DNA of 64,000 nt from DASVCN01 sp040905665 (GCA_040905665.1 JBBDRD010000041.1:62001-126000); one strand, 5' to 3'. Shown: positions 50,800 to 59,985, counted from the stretch's first letter. Made by a program: numbers and translations. The notes: generated by a model from the letters alone, not told the origin.

Positions 50800-52617
50800 C
50801 TACTCTCCGACGCCTGCCAGAGTGTCGTTGCCGGCAGGCGTTCGCTTCCAGGTTTCGCGTATCAGGCGGAAGTCCTCGTCGTCGAGGGCTTCGCCGGTAC
50901 TGTCTATGTGGCTGGCGAAGTAGAGCGAGGAAACACCGAGCTCGGGTTGGAGTCCCAGGTAGCTGCGCCAGGTCGCCTTGTCCTTTACCGGCCAGTTGTC
51001 GGTGTCGATGATCGCTTGCGGACAAGCGATACGGGCAATTCGGGCGCGGTGCGGCATGGACCGGCTCACATCTTGCCCCACGTTGATGTCGTTCAGCCGG
51101 ATCATGTCGACCACATCCGCCAGGTAGGGGTTGGGGGTATGGGTCATCACCAGCGCGTCGGACTTCACCGATTTCGCTTCGCCATGGAGTATCTGCAGAT
51201 AGTGCTTCATGAGCTCGAGCCCCCAAATGCCGTCATCATGCATCCTCAGGCCGGGACTGCTCGGGATGCGGGCGGTGAAGTCGAGTTTGAAACCGTCTGC
51301 GTCGTACCCCTGTGGCGCGAGCATGGTGCGGATGGATTCACGAAAGCGCCGCTCGAAGGCCGGGTTGCTGGGGTCGACTGACACCGGGCGCCCGGAGCTG
51401 TTGGTAACGCACTCCTCAACCGGCACGCCCTCGGGGTCCCAGGCCTTGAGCCACAGCAACACCTTGCGGCCCAGCGCGTGCTGCGCCGCGATGAACCCCT
51501 TGAGGTCGGGCCACTTCTCCTCGTCGACGCGGTTCTCGCCGTAGCTTGACTGCCACTTGTCGTCGAGTACTACCGTGCCCGGCGCCAGATCGCGAGCTTC
51601 GAGCTGCAACAGGAAAAGCTCGTAGTTTTCCTGGCGAGCTTCATCCGGAGCGCGAGTACCGCATTGGGACGCGATGTGACCCTGGGCGCCCCAGCCACAG
51701 AAGATCGGTTGCGACCACCAGAGTGGCTTGGCCGAGCTATTGCCTCCGGGGGCGAGCTGTTGGGCCCGCAGCGAGGCGACGTGGCGCTCGAGCGCCCGGT
51801 ACTCGCCGCCATGTTCGCCGGCCCCGTGTTCGCCGGCCCCGTGTTCGCCGGCCCCATGTTCACCGGCCCCATGTTCACCGGCCTGCTCGTTGGGAGCGAA
51901 GTCAATGCCGATGGCGGGCAGCAGGTAACGGCCCGCGACCGCAGGCTGGCTTTCGAACGGCAGGGTGAAGTGAAAGCCGTTGCGGTGGGCGCGGTAGTGA
52001 AACTCGTTGAAGCGGTTCTCGCCGGGCCGTGCCTCGACCCCCATTCCCAACCAGCCACCACTGTGCTCGAAGCCGAAGCAGAAAGGGGGCGGGGTAAAAA
52101 ACCAGCCGTCACGGCCGGCAACCGGTACCCCAGTGGTGTCGATGGTCATGCTCTCGGCCGGCGCGAAGTGGTAGCGCTCCTCGCTTGTGGGCTCGGGGTT
52201 GAAGCCCCGGGCGAATCTCCCTTCGGACCAGAAGAAGCCCGAGCCCCAGCGAAGGCGCGCGGAGGAGTAGCCGCCGAAGTAGTCCACGGCCGCCAGTTTG
52301 GCGTCGCCCTCGACCTCGACCTCGTAGCTGAGCCGGTCCTCCCAGCAGCGAAAGCGGTAGGTCTTGCTGCGCCACACCGAGCTGCGCGCCTCACACTCGA
52401 GGGCCACATGGTCGCCCAGGTCGACTTGCCGCCACTCCCCTACCTCCACCGCGTCGTCCTTGGCCCCGGCGCTGTGGACGCCGGAGAGCACGAACAGGTC
52501 GGCGATCCGGTCACCACCGGCGTTAGCCAGGTAAACATAGGGTCTGTCGTGTGCGCAGGTCAATTGATAAACACTCGTCTTGATACTCGGCGGTTCTTCG
52601 GGGGCTACCGGGGGCAT
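50800..52617 (-). CDS. Glycoside hydrolase of the GH31/GH36 (clan GH-D) type
   Basis: A protein of 605 residues behind AAGGAGAACC. The N-terminal 300 residues are a beta-rich domain with a 15-base-coded repeat (GEHGA). The catalytic barrel has APGTVVLDDKWQSSYGENRV, LGRKVLLWLKAWDPEGVPVE and YDADGFKLDFTARIPSSPGL, whose KxD is the nucleophile motif of clan GH-D (alpha-galactosidase/alpha-glucosidase). IIDTDNWPVKDKATWRSYLG follows. No signal peptide. The exact family and linkage cannot be assigned from sequence alone. It is the first enzyme gene after the ABC transporter genes. Confidence 0.8.
   Translation of the reverse strand: MPPVAPEEPPSIKTSVYQLTCAHDRPYVYLANAGGDRIADLFVLSGVHSAGAKDDAVEVGEWRQVDLGDHVALECEARSSVWRSKTYRFRCWEDRLSYEVEVEGDAKLAAVDYFGGYSSARLRWGSGFFWSEGRFARGFNPEPTSEERYHFAPAESMTIDTTGVPVAGRDGWFFTPPPFCFGFEHSGGWLGMGVEARPGENRFNEFHYRAHRNGFHFTLPFESQPAVAGRYLLPAIGIDFAPNEQAGEHGAGEHGAGEHGAGEHGAGEHGGEYRALERHVASLRAQQLAPGGNSSAKPLWWSQPIFCGWGAQGHIASQCGTRAPDEARQENYELFLLQLEARDLAPGTVVLDDKWQSSYGENRVDEEKWPDLKGFIAAQHALGRKVLLWLKAWDPEGVPVEECVTNSSGRPVSVDPSNPAFERRFRESIRTMLAPQGYDADGFKLDFTARIPSSPGLRMHDDGIWGLELMKHYLQILHGEAKSVKSDALVMTHTPNPYLADVVDMIRLNDINVGQDVSRSMPHRARIARIACPQAIIDTDNWPVKDKATWRSYLGLQPELGVSSLYFASHIDSTGEALDDEDFRLIRETWKRTPAGNDTLAGVGE
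51811..51885. repeat. Five 15-base tandem repeats inside the glycoside hydrolase gene
   Basis: Units ATGTTCGCCGGCCCC, GTGTTCGCCGGCCCC (twice) and ATGTTCACCGGCCCC (twice, the last imperfect at its end) follow without gaps. On the coding strand they encode a five-fold GEHGA repeat in a loop between the N-terminal domain and the barrel. The unit is a multiple of three. Confidence 0.85.
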
Positions 52618-52665
52618 GGTTCTCCTTCCGAGGTAAATGCACGATGACTTTAGGGCGCGCTCGGG

Positions 52666-53571
52666 TCACTTGCCTACCGAACCGGCCACACTTATACCCT
52701 CTATGAAATATTGCTGAAAACTCAGGAACATGATCAGGACCGGCAGCATCACCACCAGGCTGGCGGCCATCAGCCAGTTCCAGGCAGGCGCCCCGCCGGC
52801 AGCGAAGTCGAACTGTCGCAGTCCGAGCTGGAGGTTGTAGAGCCGCTCGCTCTGCAGATAGATGAGTGGGCCCATGAAGTCTTGCCAGGCGCCCTGGAAC
52901 GAGAAGATCGCGATCGTCGCCAGCGCCGGCTTCGACAGCGGCATGACTATGCTCCACAGGATTCGCAGCTCGGATGCACCGTCGATCTTGGCGCTCTCCG
53001 AGAGCGACATGGGGATGCCCTTCATGAACTGCCTAAGAAGGAAGATATGAAAAGCACTACCGCCCATGAAGCCGGGCACGATCAGCGGCAGGAAGGTGTT
53101 GGTCCATACCCTGGATCCCTGGAAACCGAAGGCCGGCAGGTTCGCCATGACTATGAACTGTGGAATGAGCAGCACCACGCCGGGCAGCATCATGGTCGCA
53201 AGCACGAACAGGAATACCGTGTCGCGCCCGGGCCAGCGGAGTCTGGCGAAGGCGTAGGCGGTGAGCGACGTCGCGAACACTCCGCTTATCACGGCCGCCG
53301 TGGTGAGGATGACGGTATTCATGGACCATCTGATCCAAAGGCCAAAGGAGAAGGCGTCGCTGTAATTGCGCCAGGTGAGGACTTGGGGGATCCAATTGGT
53401 GCCCTGCAGGTCCCAGTGGTCCTTGAGCGAGGTGGAGATCATCCAGCCCAGCGGCGCCAGGAAGAGGAAGGAGATGCCGATGAGCCCCAGCAGCGACAGC
53501 CACTCGAAGGGTCCCATCTTGAACACGCGCCAACGCCGATAGTTGGGCCGGGCCCTAGTTGTTGCAGCCAC
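52666..53571 (-). CDS. ABC sugar transporter permease (MalG type)
   Basis: A protein of 301 residues from a GTG with GGGAGG upstream. Six membrane segments are visible, beginning with WLSLLGLIGISFLFLAPLGW. The cytoplasmic coupling loop reads SESAKIDGASELRILWSIVM, then PLSKPALATIA, the EAA motif that meets the ATPase. It pairs with the upstream permease to form the channel. No ATPase gene is in the locus, so a shared MsmK/UgpC-type ATPase encoded elsewhere must be used. Confidence 0.92.
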   Translation of the reverse strand: MAATTRARPNYRRWRVFKMGPFEWLSLLGLIGISFLFLAPLGWMISTSLKDHWDLQGTNWIPQVLTWRNYSDAFSFGLWIRWSMNTVILTTAAVISGVFATSLTAYAFARLRWPGRDTVFLFVLATMMLPGVVLLIPQFIVMANLPAFGFQGSRVWTNTFLPLIVPGFMGGSAFHIFLLRQFMKGIPMSLSESAKIDGASELRILWSIVMPLSKPALATIAIFSFQGAWQDFMGPLIYLQSERLYNLQLGLRQFDFAAGGAPAWNWLMAASLVVMLPVLIMFLSFQQYFIEGISVAGSVGK

Positions 53572-53604
53572 GATTACCTCCCACGAGGTTGATAAATAGA
53601 GTGA

Positions 53605-54588
53605 TCACCGGTCGGACTCATAGTGAACCCAGCGTTTGGCCAGACCCAACTGGATGACGGTTATGAGCATGATGATTACGAATAGGATCCAGGCGAGAGC
53701 CGAGCCGTAGCCCATCTCCAGCCGGCCGCTACAGGCGTTCTGCCCGAAGGAACATTTGTACAGGTAGAGCACGTAAAATAGCAGCGAGTGCTCCGACCCT
53801 CCCAAGGTCTGGATCGACGGATCGGTAGTGATGATATAGGCGCTCGTGAAGATCTGAAAAGTTCCGATGATGCCGGTAATTACCAGGAAGAAGGTCGTGG
53901 GCGTGAGCAGCGGGATGGTTATGTAACGGTTCTTCGTCCAACCGTTGGCGCCGTCGATTTCCGCCGCCTCATAGAGCGACTTGTCGATTCCACGAAGGCT
54001 GGCAAGGTAGATGATTACATTGACGCCTATGTACCAAAGCCCCATTATCACGAAGGCGGGCTTGGTCCACGTCGCGTCCGAGAGCCAGGCGGGCCCCCTG
54101 ATCCCGATAAGTTCCAGGCCGCTGTTGACAAGTCCGTTGGGCTCGAGCATCCACTCCCACAAGAAGATGGCTGCTACGCCGGAGAGCACGGTTGGCAGAT
54201 AGATAATGGTGCGAAAAAGGCGTGAGCCGGGAAGATCCATGTTCAGTAGGACCGCCAGGCCCAATGACAGAGCCAGGACGATGGGCGTCTTGACGAGCAC
54301 CATCCAGAACGTGTTCCGGAGCGAAATCCAAAAGAACTGGTCGGTGAAGAAGATCTCGCGGTAATTCTCCAGGCCGATCCAAGATGGCGCCCGGATGATG
54401 TTGTAGTCGGTGAAGCTGGTGTAGAGCGAGAAGAGCATCGGACCCAGCGTGAACGCCGTGAAGCCGATAATCCAGGGGAGCACAAACAGCCAGCCGGTTA
54501 TGGCCTCTTGGCGGAAGTGCCGTGCAGTCCGGCGCTTCGCCGGTTTGGCGCTCAGCTCGACTGGTGTGGTTGCGATCTTTCCGTCCAT
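53605..54588 (-). CDS. ABC sugar transporter permease (MalF type)
   Basis: A protein of 327 residues with GGGAGC before the ATG. Six membrane segments are visible, among them ITGWLFVLPWIIGFTAFTLG and NTFWMVLVKTPIVLALSLGL. The coupling loop YEAAEIDGANGWTKNRYITI is the EAA motif. It is the first permease after the binding protein, and a stable hairpin lies in the gap between them. Confidence 0.92.
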   Translation of the reverse strand: MDGKIATTPVELSAKPAKRRTARHFRQEAITGWLFVLPWIIGFTAFTLGPMLFSLYTSFTDYNIIRAPSWIGLENYREIFFTDQFFWISLRNTFWMVLVKTPIVLALSLGLAVLLNMDLPGSRLFRTIIYLPTVLSGVAAIFLWEWMLEPNGLVNSGLELIGIRGPAWLSDATWTKPAFVIMGLWYIGVNVIIYLASLRGIDKSLYEAAEIDGANGWTKNRYITIPLLTPTTFFLVITGIIGTFQIFTSAYIITTDPSIQTLGGSEHSLLFYVLYLYKCSFGQNACSGRLEMGYGSALAWILFVIIMLITVIQLGLAKRWVHYESDR

Positions 54589-54619
54589 CGGCGGGCTCCC
54601 GTGTCGTCTGGCAAGGTTT

Positions 54620-54640
54620 GGGGGCGACTGGGTCGCCCCC
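54620..54640. other. GC-rich hairpin between the binding-protein and permease genes
   Basis: GGGGGCGA, a five-base loop and TCGCCCCC form a perfect 8-base-pair stem. On the coding (minus) strand no T run follows, so it is more likely an mRNA-stabilising or processing hairpin than a terminator. Such hairpins let the binding protein be made in excess over the permeases. Confidence 0.6.
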
Positions 54641-54657
54641 TTTTCCCTGACCGGAAG

Positions 54658-55995
54658 TTACTGGTTGGCGATCTCCGAATCGATCGCTTGCTGTGCTTGC
54701 TGCAACGCCTCTTCGACGCTCATGTCACCGCTCCACACCGATTCCCAGCGGTTGTTTATCTCGTTCTGCCAGGCCGGGTAAGCCGGTACGAAGGTGCTGT
54801 TGTCGCCGGGCACGGCCTCGATCGCGTCGATGTAGAAGGCCCAGTTCGGGTCGGCCATCAACTCGGGCGCGTTGGCCGAAGCGGGACCGTTGGGGATCGC
54901 GAAGGTATCACGAGCCCACGAGGTCTGAGCCGAGGGGTTGGTGGCGCACTTGATGAACTCCCAGGCGGCCGCTTGGTTGTCGGCGCCCGCTGGAATGGAG
55001 AGGGTGAATCCACCACTGTCGGAGGTGGTCTCGTCGGCACTCTCGGCTGGGATCGGTGCAACGCCCCAGTCGATCTCAACGGCGTTGCCGTCGAGCTGCA
55101 TGCGCGGACGATAGAAGTTGAGTACCGAGGCGTAGCCGGCCGTGTCGACCTTCATGGCGACGGCGCCGCTCATGAAGTGGTCGTTCGGCGGAGCGCCAAA
55201 GCTCTGCGTGAAGCGCTGCAGGTTGGCGTAGCCGCCGTAACGGTCGACCCAGCTTTTGATCCACTCGCCTGTTTCCACTACTGCCGGATCGTTGACAACC
55301 GGTTCGCCGTCATCATTGAGCCAGTTGTGGCCGTTGTTGAGCGCCCAGATGTTTGGCGGGCCGTTACCGATCAGTGGGCTAAAGCCGATGCGCTCCAGGT
55401 TGCCGTTCGCTTCGACCTGATCGATAGCGTCGGCCGCGGCCTCCAGCTCTTCCCAGGTGGCCGGTGGGTTCTCGGGATCGAGCCCAGCGGCTTCGAACAG
55501 GGTCTTGTTGTAGAACAGCACCCGCACGTCGGTTTCGAAAGGAATGCCGTAGGGGTCGCCGTCGTGCATCGACTGGTTCCAGGTGAACTCCCAGAAACCG
55601 TCACTGTCGACACCGTCAACGCCTGACATTCCGCTGAGGTTCTCGTAGATTCCCTCGGCGGCCTCGCGGGGCAACTGGTTGCGGTCGGCCACGATCACAT
55701 CGGGCATGCCGGAACCGGCTGCTACGGCTGCGATGTTCGCGGTCCAGATGTCACCCCAGGGCTTGAATACTTCCGTGACGTTGACGTTGGGGAGCTCGGC
55801 CTCGCAAAGCGCTACGACGCGGCGAACCGCGGTACGGCGCACGGGCGATCCCCAGAAGTGCCAGAACTCGACGTCGCCTGATACGGATGGGTCGAGAGGA
55901 GCGCCGGCGTCGCTCGACGACTGGGAGACGCCAACGCTGCCAACGAGAAGCAACGGCGCCAGCAGTAGGGTCAAAAGATACTTGCGGTAATTCAT
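54658..55995 (-). CDS. ABC sugar transporter substrate-binding protein (family 1)
   Basis: A protein of 445 residues with AAGGAGG before the ATG. The signal peptide is LLTLLLAPLLLVGSVGVSQS and no lipobox Cys is seen. The mature protein begins with GDVEFWHFWGSPVRRTAVRR and has IPFETDVRVLFYNKTLFEAA and GFTLSIPAGADNQAAAWEFI, all typical of family 1 oligosaccharide-binding proteins such as MalE. It is the first gene of the glycan locus and probably sets its substrate range. Confidence 0.92.
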   Translation of the reverse strand: MNYRKYLLTLLLAPLLLVGSVGVSQSSSDAGAPLDPSVSGDVEFWHFWGSPVRRTAVRRVVALCEAELPNVNVTEVFKPWGDIWTANIAAVAAGSGMPDVIVADRNQLPREAAEGIYENLSGMSGVDGVDSDGFWEFTWNQSMHDGDPYGIPFETDVRVLFYNKTLFEAAGLDPENPPATWEELEAAADAIDQVEANGNLERIGFSPLIGNGPPNIWALNNGHNWLNDDGEPVVNDPAVVETGEWIKSWVDRYGGYANLQRFTQSFGAPPNDHFMSGAVAMKVDTAGYASVLNFYRPRMQLDGNAVEIDWGVAPIPAESADETTSDSGGFTLSIPAGADNQAAAWEFIKCATNPSAQTSWARDTFAIPNGPASANAPELMADPNWAFYIDAIEAVPGDNSTFVPAYPAWQNEINNRWESVWSGDMSVEEALQQAQQAIDSEIANQ

Positions 55996-56143
55996 TATGG
56001 GTAACTCCTCCTTAGATTAGAGAGCCCTTGGTAGACATTGGGGCTGCTTGGGCGTTTTCAAATCACCTTTGGCAGTTGCCTCCTCCTTCCCAGCCTTGGA
56101 CACCGGATCTCGCTATCAAACGGCGAAACGGGCCTTGCCCTTT

Positions 56144-56935
56144 TCACGGTTGATGCCTCACTTCGTTGTCGACGATCCACACGTCCACGCCCCATTTCTG
56201 AAGCGCCATGCGATCGCCGTCGGGAATTCCCGAGTCGGTGATGACGGTATGAACGGCACTGAGTGGCGCGAGGGCTTCCTCGGCGACCCGGTGGAACTTG
56301 CTCGAGTCGGTTACCACTACTGCGCGCTTGGCAACGCGTACAAGTTGTCTTAACACCAACGCCTCATCGCGAGCGGTGACGGTGTAGCCGATGTCGCTCC
56401 CAACGCCGCTGACGCCTATGAAGGCGACGTCGACGAAGAGGTCGGCCAGGTTGCCCACGCTCCACTCGCCAACCACCAGTTCACCGGTTGGACGATAGCT
56501 GCCGCCGGTGAGGCGGACCCGTGTGGCGGGATCGGTGATTGCTGCTGCGACGGCGATACTATTGGTCACCACTTCGATGCTCCTGCCGTCGAGCTGCCGT
56601 GCAACCTGTTCGGTGGTGGTGCCGGGGCCAAGGGCGACGGTCATGCCGTCTCGAACGAGTTGCGCCGCCTTCACGGCGATGCGCAACTTCTCGGCGTGCC
56701 GCAAGCGAGTTCGCTCGCGGTACGACAACGCCTGGTAGCTAAGCAGCACGCCACCACCGTGGTGCTTGCTTATCAGCCCCTTCTCCTGCAGTCCCTCGAG
56801 GTCGCGCCTGATCGTCTGGTCCGAAACCTTGAACAACCGTGCCAGTTCGACAGTCCGCGCCGAGCCGTTCTCCTGGATAAGGCCGAGGATGTTCTGCCTA
56901 CGTTCCTCTGCGAGCAATTTGGGCTCACTTTCCAC
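56144..56935 (-). CDS. DeoR-family transcriptional repressor
   Basis: A protein of 263 residues starting with GTG at 56935. The helix-turn-helix is ARTVELARLFKVSDQTIRRD followed by LEGLQEKGLISKHHGGG. The ligand domain has the sugar-phosphate isomerase-like LGPGTTTEQVARQL, VAFIGVSGVGSDIGYTVTAR and AVVVTDSSKFHRVA. DeoR-type proteins usually repress sugar catabolic operons until a phosphosugar binds. Its position directly upstream of the ABC-transporter gene on the same strand makes it the likely regulator of the glycan locus. Confidence 0.9.
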   Translation of the reverse strand: MESEPKLLAEERRQNILGLIQENGSARTVELARLFKVSDQTIRRDLEGLQEKGLISKHHGGGVLLSYQALSYRERTRLRHAEKLRIAVKAAQLVRDGMTVALGPGTTTEQVARQLDGRSIEVVTNSIAVAAAITDPATRVRLTGGSYRPTGELVVGEWSVGNLADLFVDVAFIGVSGVGSDIGYTVTARDEALVLRQLVRVAKRAVVVTDSSKFHRVAEEALAPLSAVHTVITDSGIPDGDRMALQKWGVDVWIVDNEVRHQP

Positions 56936-56950
56936 TTTTAGGTAGGGTAA

Positions 56951-56979
56951 AATGTAACATTGACTTCATTGCAAGTCAA
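56951..56979 (-). promoter_or_regulatory. Promoter of the DeoR-family gene
   Basis: On the minus strand TTGACT (56979-56974) and TACATT (56956-56951) are exactly 17 bases apart. The start codon GTG at 56935 lies 15 bases after the -10 box, leaving only a very short leader. A GTTGACTTGCA..TGAAGTCAAT repeat pattern across the spacer might be an operator. Confidence 0.6.
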
Positions 56980-57174
56980 CAGAAATAGGCGGGTTTCGTC
57001 CCAATCCAAGGTAAAAGCCAACACTATCCAACAGGTAGCTCCGGACAGAAGTGCGGCTGCCCGGGGTGAACCGGCCTTTGCTCGGAGGAATCCAAGTGCG
57101 AGCAGAAGGGACTAGAACACGTGGAGCAAGGCGAACCCAGGGTACTCCAACTTCCGTCGCCAGAATGATCGGTC

Positions 57175-58347
57175 CTACGCCGCCGCGAAGCTCTCCTGCA
57201 GCAGCGCCCACAACTCGCTCTTCTCCTCGAAACCGATACCTGGCGCCTCGGGTAGGCGTATCCGGCTGTCTTCCACCGGTGTACTGTCGGCGAATCCGCC
57301 AAAGGGTGCGAAGACGTCGGGGTAGGACTCGTTGCCGCCCAGGCCCAGACCGGCCGCGATGTTGAGAGCGAACTGATGACCGCCGTGGGGGATACAGCGG
57401 CGCGGCGACCAACCCAGCTCTCGCATCGTTTCGAGGGTGCGGAGGTACTCGACCAGACCGTAGGAGAGGACCGGGTCCATCTGCAAGATGTCCCGGTCGG
57501 GTCTCATGCCGGCGTAACGGAGCAGATTGCGGGCATCCTGCATCGAGAAGAGGTTTTCGCCCGTCGCCATCGGATACCGGTAATGCCTGCCCAGCTCGGC
57601 CTGTAGAGCGAAGTCGAGCGGGTCGCCGGCTTCCTCGTACCAGCGCAGGCCGAACGGTTCCAATGCCCGGGCGTAGGCCACGGCCGTTTCCAGGTCGAAG
57701 CGACCGTTGGCGTCCACCGCCAGCCTGTCGCCCGAGCCCACCAGCTCGAGCACCGCCTCGATGCGCCGCAGGTCGTCGTCCAACGGCACGCCGCCGATCT
57801 TCATCTTCACGACGCTGTAGCCGCGCTCCAGGTAGCCGCGCATCTCGGCAAGCAACGCATCGGTCCCCTTGCCGGGATGGTAGTACCCCCCGGCGGCGTA
57901 GACGAACACCTCGTCATCGGCCTCTTTGCCCCGGTAGCGGTCGGCCAGCAGGCGCCACAAGGGCTTCTCCTCGATCTTGGCCACGGCGTCCCAAACAGCC
58001 ATGTCGATCACGCCCACCGCTACCGAGCGTTCACCGTGCCCACCGGGCTTCTCGTTGCTCATCATCACGGACCAGATTCGGGACGGATCCAAGTTGCCGC
58101 CCTGTTCGTCGAGCAATTCGTTTGGGTCACTTTGCATGATGCGCGGGATGAGGCGGTCGCGGATTATAGCGCCCTGAGCGTAGCGCCCGTTGGAGTTGAA
58201 GCCGTAGCCCATGACGGGTCGACCGTCCCTAATGACGTCGGTCCGGACCGCCACGACCGAGACATTCATCTTGCTGAAGTCGATGTAGGCGTTGCTTATC
58301 GCCGAGGCGATCGAAACGGTGCGCTCCTGGATACCGGTAATTCGCAC
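57175..58347 (-). CDS. Enolase-superfamily dehydratase, D-tartrate dehydratase-like (MR subgroup)
   Basis: A protein of 390 residues from the GTG at 58347. The active-site Lys pair is in GYSVVKMKIGGVPLDDDLRR near residue 180. Metal ligands are in LAVDANGRFDLETA, RWYEEAGDPLDF and PMATGENLFS. The general-acid/base His is in RRCIPHGGHQFALN. This set (KxK, D, E, E, H) fits acid sugar dehydratases; the beginning resembles TarD, which converts D-tartrate to oxaloacetate. A tartrate/D-malate dehydrogenase gene precedes it by four bases and a tripartite carboxylate transporter lies upstream. Confidence 0.8.
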   Translation of the reverse strand: MRITGIQERTVSIASAISNAYIDFSKMNVSVVAVRTDVIRDGRPVMGYGFNSNGRYAQGAIIRDRLIPRIMQSDPNELLDEQGGNLDPSRIWSVMMSNEKPGGHGERSVAVGVIDMAVWDAVAKIEEKPLWRLLADRYRGKEADDEVFVYAAGGYYHPGKGTDALLAEMRGYLERGYSVVKMKIGGVPLDDDLRRIEAVLELVGSGDRLAVDANGRFDLETAVAYARALEPFGLRWYEEAGDPLDFALQAELGRHYRYPMATGENLFSMQDARNLLRYAGMRPDRDILQMDPVLSYGLVEYLRTLETMRELGWSPRRCIPHGGHQFALNIAAGLGLGGNESYPDVFAPFGGFADSTPVEDSRIRLPEAPGIGFEEKSELWALLQESFAAA

Positions 58348-58351
58348 GCCG

Positions 58352-59416
58352 CTAAGCCCTCAACTCGGCGATCACCGCGTCCGCAACCTCGCGCGTGGTG
58401 GCGTTGCCACCAAGGTCCGGAGTGAGCGGCTCGCCTCGCCCCGTTACCGCCTCGACCGCGCTCATCACGGCTAACGCGGCCTCACCCTCACCCAGGAATT
58501 CGAGCATCTGGCTGGCGGTCCAAAAGATGGCGATCGGGTTGGCGATCCCCTTGCCGGCGATGTCGGGCGCCGACCCGTGTACCGGTTCGAACATCGACGG
58601 GAAATCGCGCTCCGGATTTATGTTGGCCGAAGGAGCGATGCCGATTCCGCCGGCCACGGCCGGCCCCAGGTCAGAAAGAATATCGCCGAAGAGGTTGCTG
58701 CCCACCACCACATCGAACCAGTCGGGATGCTGGACGAAGTGGGCGGTGAGAATGTCGATGTGGTACTTGTCGGTGCGCACATCGGGATACTCCTTGGCGA
58801 TCTCGGCAAAGCGCTCATCCCAAAAGGGCATCGTATGGATGATGCCGTTCGATTTCGTTGCCGAGGTGAGGTGCTTGGCGGGGCGGCTGAGCGCCAGCTC
58901 GAAGGCGTAGCGCAGGATCCGGTCGACTCCCGTGCGGGTGAAGATCGTCTCCTGGACCGCCATCTCCTCATCGGTACCACGGTAGAGGCGGCCGCCTATC
59001 TCGGAGTACTCCCCTTCGTTGTTTTCGCGGACGATGACGAAGTCGATATCTCCGGGACCCCGGCCGGCGAGCGGCGAGGTGACGCCGGGGAGCAAGCGAA
59101 CCGGCCTTAGGTTCACGTACTGCCGGAAAATTCGGCGGATCGGAATCAGCAGGCCCCAAAGCGAAACGTGATCGGGAACGCCCGGGTAGCCGACCGCGCC
59201 CAGGAAGATGGCGTCGAACGGGCGGAGCTGCTCGAGCCCGTCGTCGGGCATCATGCCGCCGGTCTTGGTGTAGTACTCGCAGCCCCAGGGAAAGTGCTGG
59301 GTGTCGAGACCAAAGCCGAAGCGGTGGCCGGCTGCCTGCAGCAGTTCCAGACCCAGCGGGGTGACCTCAAGCCCGATTCCGTCCCCCGGTATCACGGCAA
59401 TCTTGTGCTCTCTCAA
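58352..59416 (-). CDS. Tartrate / D-malate dehydrogenase (isopropylmalate dehydrogenase superfamily)
   Basis: A protein of 354 residues. The frame extends to 59830 without coding character. The TTG at 59416, with GGAGGAG just upstream, gives the normal start LREHKIAVIPGDGIGLEVTP. DFVIVRENNEGEYSEIGGRL and VVVGSNLFGDILSDLGPAVA followed by GGIGIAPSANI are family signatures, with Asp metal ligands. FEPVHGSAPDIAGKGIANPI binds NAD. These enzymes oxidatively decarboxylate D-malate and tartrate. Isopropylmalate dehydrogenase itself is less likely because of the tartrate-type neighbours. Confidence 0.87.
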   Translation of the reverse strand: MREHKIAVIPGDGIGLEVTPLGLELLQAAGHRFGFGLDTQHFPWGCEYYTKTGGMMPDDGLEQLRPFDAIFLGAVGYPGVPDHVSLWGLLIPIRRIFRQYVNLRPVRLLPGVTSPLAGRGPGDIDFVIVRENNEGEYSEIGGRLYRGTDEEMAVQETIFTRTGVDRILRYAFELALSRPAKHLTSATKSNGIIHTMPFWDERFAEIAKEYPDVRTDKYHIDILTAHFVQHPDWFDVVVGSNLFGDILSDLGPAVAGGIGIAPSANINPERDFPSMFEPVHGSAPDIAGKGIANPIAIFWTASQMLEFLGEGEAALAVMSAVEAVTGRGEPLTPDLGGNATTREVADAVIAELRA

Positions 59417-59457
59417 TTCTCCTCCAAAATCTCGTGTCGGCCCCACCCTACCTACCG

Positions 59458-59985
59458 CTACAGCCAGATCCCCCGCGGCAGTGAGACTCCCAATACCCGG
59501 CTGAAAATCAGGTAGAGCGCGCCTATCTCGACGATCACGACCAGCAACCACTTGAATGCGTCCACCAAACGTATCCGCTGCCCGGCACTTGCCAGGTAGA
59601 GGGTGAGCCCGTAGAAGGCTACGCCGCTGGACAGGAGTGTACCCAAGGTCCTGATTCCGAACGCCCAGAGCAGAAGGACGACGGCGGTGACGAGTATTCG
59701 TACGCGGTTCCCTTCGGACAGCAGCACGAGCATCTCCGGCTTTAAAAAACCCTTGATTACCAGTCCGAGGGATAGAGCGGCCAGAATCCCCAACGTCAGG
59801 TTTGGAAAGACCGCGCTCCAAAACGACCATTGCTCCCGTGCCAACCAGAAGAGCCCGGCCAGGGCCAAGCCCAGCGCGCCTCCGATAATGTCGCTATTGA
59901 GGGGCCGTCGGCCGGAATCGGGCGCCACGACTCCCTCCCGACCCGCCCCCTGACCAGTCTCACGGCCCCACTCGTTAGGCTCCAC
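59458..59985 (-). CDS. tctB: Tripartite tricarboxylate transporter small membrane subunit (TctB)
   Basis: A protein of 175 residues. After a polar N-terminus there are four hydrophobic segments: IIGGALGLALAGLFWLA, LTLGILAALSLGLVIKGF, ILVTAVVLLLWAFGIRTLG, LLVVIVEIGALYLIFSRVLG. This is the TctB pattern of four membrane passes. Its ATG lies 11 bases inside tctA, so translation is coupled. Function depends on TctA and the periplasmic TctC. Confidence 0.85.
   Translation of the reverse strand: MEPNEWGRETGQGAGREGVVAPDSGRRPLNSDIIGGALGLALAGLFWLAREQWSFWSAVFPNLTLGILAALSLGLVIKGFLKPEMLVLLSEGNRVRILVTAVVLLLWAFGIRTLGTLLSSGVAFYGLTLYLASAGQRIRLVDAFKWLLVVIVEIGALYLIFSRVLGVSLPRGIWL

Noticed and set aside
54508..55626. 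Open frame of 372 codons on the plus strand over the sugar-binding-protein gene
   Set aside because: The minus-strand protein is a clear family 1 binding protein; the plus frame is a shadow.
59417..59830. N-terminal extension of the tartrate dehydrogenase
   Set aside because: Residues before the TTG at 59416 do not resemble the family, overlap tctB, and a strong ribosome site lies just before that TTG.
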